In this document: one piece after another, positions 60,592-64,000 of the stretch | Layout: each line of letters opens with the position of its first letter | Position numbering within the stretch: the first letter of the stretch is position 1 | Source: Leishmania martiniquensis | Taxonomy: Eukaryota; Euglenozoa; Kinetoplastea; Trypanosomatida; Trypanosomatidae | Length of the DNA stretch: 64,000 nucleotides | Assembly (NCBI RefSeq): GCF_017916325.1 | Contig: NC_090169.1 | Coordinates: forward strand, 624,001-688,000 | Direction: 5' to 3' | The notes under the pieces: model-generated | Told to the model about the DNA's origin: nothing | The model's input: the letters and a program-made list of their open reading frames with translations, nothing else | Databases searched by the model: none | Made by a program: the position numbers and the translations under genes

Positions 60592-62760
60592 TCACCCGGC
60601 ATCTCCGGTAGAGTCGTAAAGCGGTTTGCCGCGGGCGCGCAGGGCCTCCTCGCGGCGAAGATGTGCGTCGACGTTGGCTGGGATCTTCAGCTGAGCATCT
60701 AGCGAGGAGGCGGCGTAGTCGCACGGCAGCTTCCGACTCAACGACGCGACTGTTTTATGCTGCGTCGAGCCCATGAGGGCCTCGAAAAGCTCTTCGGTGA
60801 GCGCCACGCCGGCTGCGCAGGCCTCCAGAAAAACCATCATGGCTGCGTTTCGGGAGTCTGCGGACTTGACGAGCAGCTCGTAAAGCACAGCGTCGGGCTT
60901 CACCTTCGGCTCCCCTTCGGGGGTACGAATTACATGCTGCAGGAAGACATCCACGGCGGAAGGAAAGTCGGGCGGCTGCATCGTTGTGTACATGCGCATC
61001 ATGATCTCGATCAGCTCCCGCTTCTCAAGCGATGTCATCGAGAACTTCTTGCGCAGAAACACAAAGAGGGACTCCGCGTCGTCCTGCAGGTGCTCCCGGC
61101 AACACCGGCGCAGCAGCGATGCCCATACGAAAAATGGAATGTCGCGCCTACCTCTGCTTTTCGCCTGACCGTCTCCCGCCACTGGGGCAGAGGAAGAAGA
61201 GCATCGACGCAGGAGCTGCATGGCGCTGGGGACCGATAGTCCGGCCATCAAGTCGTTTATTACACCCCACGGCGCGTTGTACAGAACCTCTGGGCTGACT
61301 TGCCGCTGCACGTCTCGCACCACCAGCGAGCGCAGTCCTCCGTCCATCTTTATAGACTTTGTACTGGCCATGAGCTTCACAAGAAGAGCCAGCTGCAGCT
61401 GTTGGACAAGGGTGTGCTTAGAAGGCGAGGTGAGGCAGCCCGGCTCGCCGAAGTCGCTCGCCAGCTGAGAAGGTGAGGAGACGTGCGGCGAAGTCGTCGC
61501 ATGCACCGTGACGCCACGCTGGTTGACAATCTTGAAATAGTTCAGCGCCCTCTCCATCTCGCGCGAATGCGCACAGCTGGCGAGGACAGCGTGAACTGCC
61601 TGATACGGCACCGGTGCCCCCTTTCCCGCAGGTTTCCCATCGCCTCGTGCGTCGATGAGTGCCTTGCCTGACACAGGTGACCCCTGCTCATCCAGCCAGT
61701 CCAAAAATCGTCCCCACCAAAGATCCAACAGCTTCGGCGCAGGCTGGGAATGGGCCAGCGTCGCAAAGAAGATTTCCCACGTCTCAGGCCGCACCGCCGT
61801 ATGTGCCGGGGCCCCGTTCGCGATCGACGTGTTGGAAACCGAGAACTGCGCGAGCGCGTGGCCCATGTAGTGCCCCGCAAGGTCCCCTGCCACACTTCGG
61901 CGAAGCTGCCTAACTTCTCCCGCGACCATCTCGGGAGAGCGCGGCGGCGTCGTGGCAGTGCGCCCCTCGGCCGCCGCCGCCACTCCCTGAACTTCCTCAA
62001 GGAACCACACAGCAATGAATAGCGCCTCATAAAAGGACGCGTCAGGTTCGATCTGGTCGGTGCTTAGCATCTCGCTCAAGATGAGCCGCACCTCGCTTTC
62101 ACTCCGAAGCAGACCACTGCATATTAGCGTCGCGTAGAAGTCATGCAGCGCGCGGAAGTACGGGCGGCGGCTCGCCGCCTCGCCTGAGTGTGATGTGACA
62201 CCATTGGTTTGCATCCACATCTCCTTCAGCTTTTGGAGGGCAGAAGATGTCATCGGCGCTGCGGTTTCTTGCGGCGCACGGGCAGCACCTGATACTACCT
62301 GAGGATGAGACGCCAGCAAACGCCGAAGCAGCACCTGCATGTCGGCATGGATAGAACTCAAGCCGTCCAGAAGAATATGGTCTCGATACTGGACGCGCCG
62401 GTCAGCCAAAAAACGCATGTATACACCGGTCATCTGCGCGCGGTGCTGCTGCAGCTCTCCAATACATGTGACCAAACTCGCCGTGTCGTCATCGCTGCGA
62501 GGTGTGGACGACTGCGCCAGCCCAGCACTCAAGCAGCTCTGTGGGGACGACGACACAGCCTCGTCATTCGAGACAGATTTCCATGCTTGAGTGGAGTAAA
62601 CTCGGCGCGCACATCTCTGCACGCTGGCAGCGCAGGACGGCATTCGTGACGTCTGAGTCATCGTGCTGCGCGTGCAAATGATCCGCCTCACAGTTGTTTG
62701 TGGTGCTCTCGTGCGAAGAGAGGAGCCGCCCTTTCGCTGGAAAAAAGCGCGAAACTGCAT
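60592..62760 (-). CDS. Putative mitochondrial PPR-type helical-repeat protein
   Basis: 722 residues from the ATG at 62760. The first about 60 residues are rich in Arg, Ser and Thr with almost no acidic residues (MQFRAFFQRKGG, RRIICTRST, RRVYSTQAW), a typical mitochondrial import signal. A short splice-tract context just upstream supports a start in this area; ATGs at codons 34 and 40 are alternatives. The body is helical with pairs of helices resembling pentatricopeptide repeats, for example RPETWEIFFATLAHS, PYQAVHAVLASCAHSREMER, PFFVWASLLRRCC and KPDAVLYELLVKSA, in the C-terminal two thirds. PPR proteins in trypanosomatids act in mitochondrial RNA stability, editing and mitoribosome structure; which of these applies here is not visible. 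The repeat call is by eye and moderate. Confidence 0.75.
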   Translation of the reverse strand: MQFRAFFQRKGGSSLRTRAPQTTVRRIICTRSTMTQTSRMPSCAASVQRCARRVYSTQAWKSVSNDEAVSSSPQSCLSAGLAQSSTPRSDDDTASLVTCIGELQQHRAQMTGVYMRFLADRRVQYRDHILLDGLSSIHADMQVLLRRLLASHPQVVSGAARAPQETAAPMTSSALQKLKEMWMQTNGVTSHSGEAASRRPYFRALHDFYATLICSGLLRSESEVRLILSEMLSTDQIEPDASFYEALFIAVWFLEEVQGVAAAAEGRTATTPPRSPEMVAGEVRQLRRSVAGDLAGHYMGHALAQFSVSNTSIANGAPAHTAVRPETWEIFFATLAHSQPAPKLLDLWWGRFLDWLDEQGSPVSGKALIDARGDGKPAGKGAPVPYQAVHAVLASCAHSREMERALNYFKIVNQRGVTVHATTSPHVSSPSQLASDFGEPGCLTSPSKHTLVQQLQLALLVKLMASTKSIKMDGGLRSLVVRDVQRQVSPEVLYNAPWGVINDLMAGLSVPSAMQLLRRCSSSSAPVAGDGQAKSRGRRDIPFFVWASLLRRCCREHLQDDAESLFVFLRKKFSMTSLEKRELIEIMMRMYTTMQPPDFPSAVDVFLQHVIRTPEGEPKVKPDAVLYELLVKSADSRNAAMMVFLEACAAGVALTEELFEALMGSTQHKTVASLSRKLPCDYAASSLDAQLKIPANVDAHLRREEALRARGKPLYDSTGDAG

Positions 62761-63520
62761 TACCTTTGTCGACGATGATAAGGCCGGGGGAGGAGGAAGA
62801 TGCCAGTGAAGAGGAGAAGCTCCACGTCAGGGGTTATGCACAGAACACCGTGTGTGTGTGTGTGCATACAGCAGGCGCTGCTGGCTGTCGCGCGCGGTTC
62901 AGTTGTCCGGCGTGGTGTGAAATGAGGAAAGGGCACAGGAAAGGGGAGGGGAGACGAGGGTTTGGGTGCGATCACATCGTAAAACGGTGCGCTTCCAGAA
63001 GAGCTCCCGGAGAGGTGCCGGCAGCCATGGCAGTTCCATTCAAGGTGCAGAGCAGGTTGCCCTTGCCTCCAAACGTCTCGTGCGTCCTTCGTTGCCACTA
63101 AGCCAGTGCCGCACGAAGTACCTCGCAGTTCTGACCGCGCTACAGCGGTAGAGGGCCGAGCAACAACACACAGTCGCCGGAAAGAGGTGCCGCTGGCTTG
63201 CAGAAGGATGCGGCGATATTCCTGCAGTTTCTGTTCTTCTCGCCATCGTTTTGGAGATGAATAGAAAGCGGGTGGGTGAGGGGCAGGGGCAGACTCTCGC
63301 GGGGGCTCCAAGTGGGAAGCACCGCAGCACAGTGGCACTACACGCCCGACCACCCACAACACAGGATAGAGAAGACTAAACGTCCACAGATGCACGCACA
63401 GGGGCACCTCTCTCACGCGGTGCGTACGCGTGTCAACGGCGACACCAATCGTGGAGAGCGGCACTGCGCAAGCAGCAACAGGCGCCTTTGTGTTTCCACT
63501 CCATGACCTCGTCCGTCCCG
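62761..63520. other. Intergenic spacer
   Basis: No credible gene. It contains the splice tract of the PPR-like gene, a GT repeat at about 62850-62864 and mixed sequence read as 3' UTR of the VPS22-like gene. A 254-codon minus-strand frame at 62760-63524 begins in UTR-type sequence and has no domain features. Confidence 0.55.
62764..62803 (-). promoter_or_regulatory. Candidate spliced-leader acceptor for the PPR-like gene
   Basis: A C/T tract (TCTTCCTCCTCCCCC on the minus strand) is followed by its first AG at 62765-62764. This would leave a 5' UTR of only 3 nt before the ATG at 62760. If such a short leader is not used, a downstream in-frame ATG would be the start. Confidence 0.35.
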
Positions 63521-64000
63521 TCAATCTTGCGAGAGCAGTGACACGAACCAGTACACAATCTCCTCCTTCTCGGCTGCCTCCACCGTGCCCGTGCGCTTGC
63601 TCCTCCGCACCGCCTTCACTTCTTCAGTAGACGAGAGGACGGGCTTCGGCAGTGCAGAGGAGTCCGTGAGGGCGACAGGCGTCGTGGCGCGGCCGTCCGA
63701 TCCGTCCTGCGACTCCTCGATCCATACCGTGCCTTCCTGCACCATCCGCCTCAACGCAGCACGGGCGCGATGCGTCTCCCAGTGAAGGCCGCTCGCGATC
63801 TGTGACTCTCGCACGGCCACGCACTGCTGTGCCAGCGACAACGAGACGTCAGGGTGGTTGCTTGGGTCCTTGTCGAGATCGAAGGAGTGAGCGCCCAAAG
63901 CGTAGGCGGCGCCTACGCCACTGCGGTGGGTGCTTCTTGCCATCTCCGTCGCCTGCGAACCGGGCACCACTGACGCTGGCGCGTGGTTCCTCTGCTCCTC
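63521..64000 (-). CDS. VPS22/SNF8-like ESCRT-II subunit, C-terminal part only
   Basis: The frame is open from the right edge of the window to a stop at 63523-63521, about 159 residues, so the 5' end lies outside. The segment SLSLAQQCVAVRESQIASGL followed by HWETHRARAALRRMVQEGTVWIEE matches the second winged-helix domain of VPS22/SNF8/EAP30, where KWETERAR...LLKEGLAWLD is the conserved core. It is followed by a basic, Ser/Thr-rich insertion (about 40 residues) and a closing YWFVSLL segment equivalent to YWLPALF. ESCRT-II sorts ubiquitinated membrane proteins into multivesicular bodies. Vps36 and Vps25 share the fold, but the WETERAR core is closest to VPS22. Catalysis does not apply. Confidence 0.75.
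   Translation of the reverse strand, partial: EEQRNHAPASVVPGSQATEMARSTHRSGVGAAYALGAHSFDLDKDPSNHPDVSLSLAQQCVAVRESQIASGLHWETHRARAALRRMVQEGTVWIEESQDGSDGRATTPVALTDSSALPKPVLSSTEEVKAVRRSKRTGTVEAAEKEEIVYWFVSLLSQD

Noticed and set aside
62760..63524. 254-codon minus-strand frame between the PPR-like and VPS22-like genes
   Set aside because: Overlaps the splice tract of the PPR-like gene and has no domain features; more likely 3' UTR.

Overview
The window looks like nuclear DNA of a Leishmania-type trypanosomatid (Leishmania or a close relative such as Leptomonas, Crithidia or Endotrypanum). All 13 credible genes are intronless, GC-rich and on the minus strand. They are separated by 0.7-3.3 kb spacers rich in homopurine blocks (homopyrimidine on the coding strand), CA/TA microsatellites and homopolymers. 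Most genes have a pyrimidine tract followed by the first AG just upstream of the chosen ATG, which is the trans-splicing (spliced-leader) acceptor layout of kinetoplastids. I read the window as part of one polycistronic unit transcribed from position 64000 towards 1. No strand switch, tRNA, rRNA, CRISPR array or intact mobile element was seen.

In transcription order (right to left): the C-terminal end of a VPS22/SNF8-like ESCRT-II subunit (63521-64000, cut by the window edge); a putative mitochondrial PPR-type helical-repeat protein (60592-62760); an R3H-motif protein (57389-59407); a C2CD3-like centriole/basal-body C2 protein (51404-54355); a four-helix membrane protein fused to a PTEN-type phosphatase, resembling voltage-sensing phosphatases (47037-48767); a small protein with a CFAP107-like GNWxEDRxxF motif (45252-46088); a D-2-hydroxyacid dehydrogenase (42771-43781); a giant VPS13/chorein-family lipid-transfer protein of about 4781 residues (26449-40794); an unrecognised 1311-residue protein (19171-23106); a small coiled-coil protein (17123-18181); a 2678-residue helical protein with an FG-containing N-terminus, probably a large nucleoporin (7294-15330); an unrecognised protein with two possible trans-splice starts (4390-6282); and a long open frame running off the left edge (1-3308) with at least ten tryptophan-containing Sfi1/centrin-binding-like repeats.

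Trypanosomatid gene clusters are not functional operons, so most neighbours need not cooperate. Three genes nevertheless point to the flagellar apparatus (Sfi1-like, C2CD3-like, CFAP107-like). Two point to membrane and lipid trafficking (VPS13, VPS22) and one to phosphoinositide signalling (PTEN-type phosphatase). Many starts were moved from the longest open frame to an ATG supported by homology or by a splice-acceptor signal. Functional names come from motif recognition by eye, without database searches.
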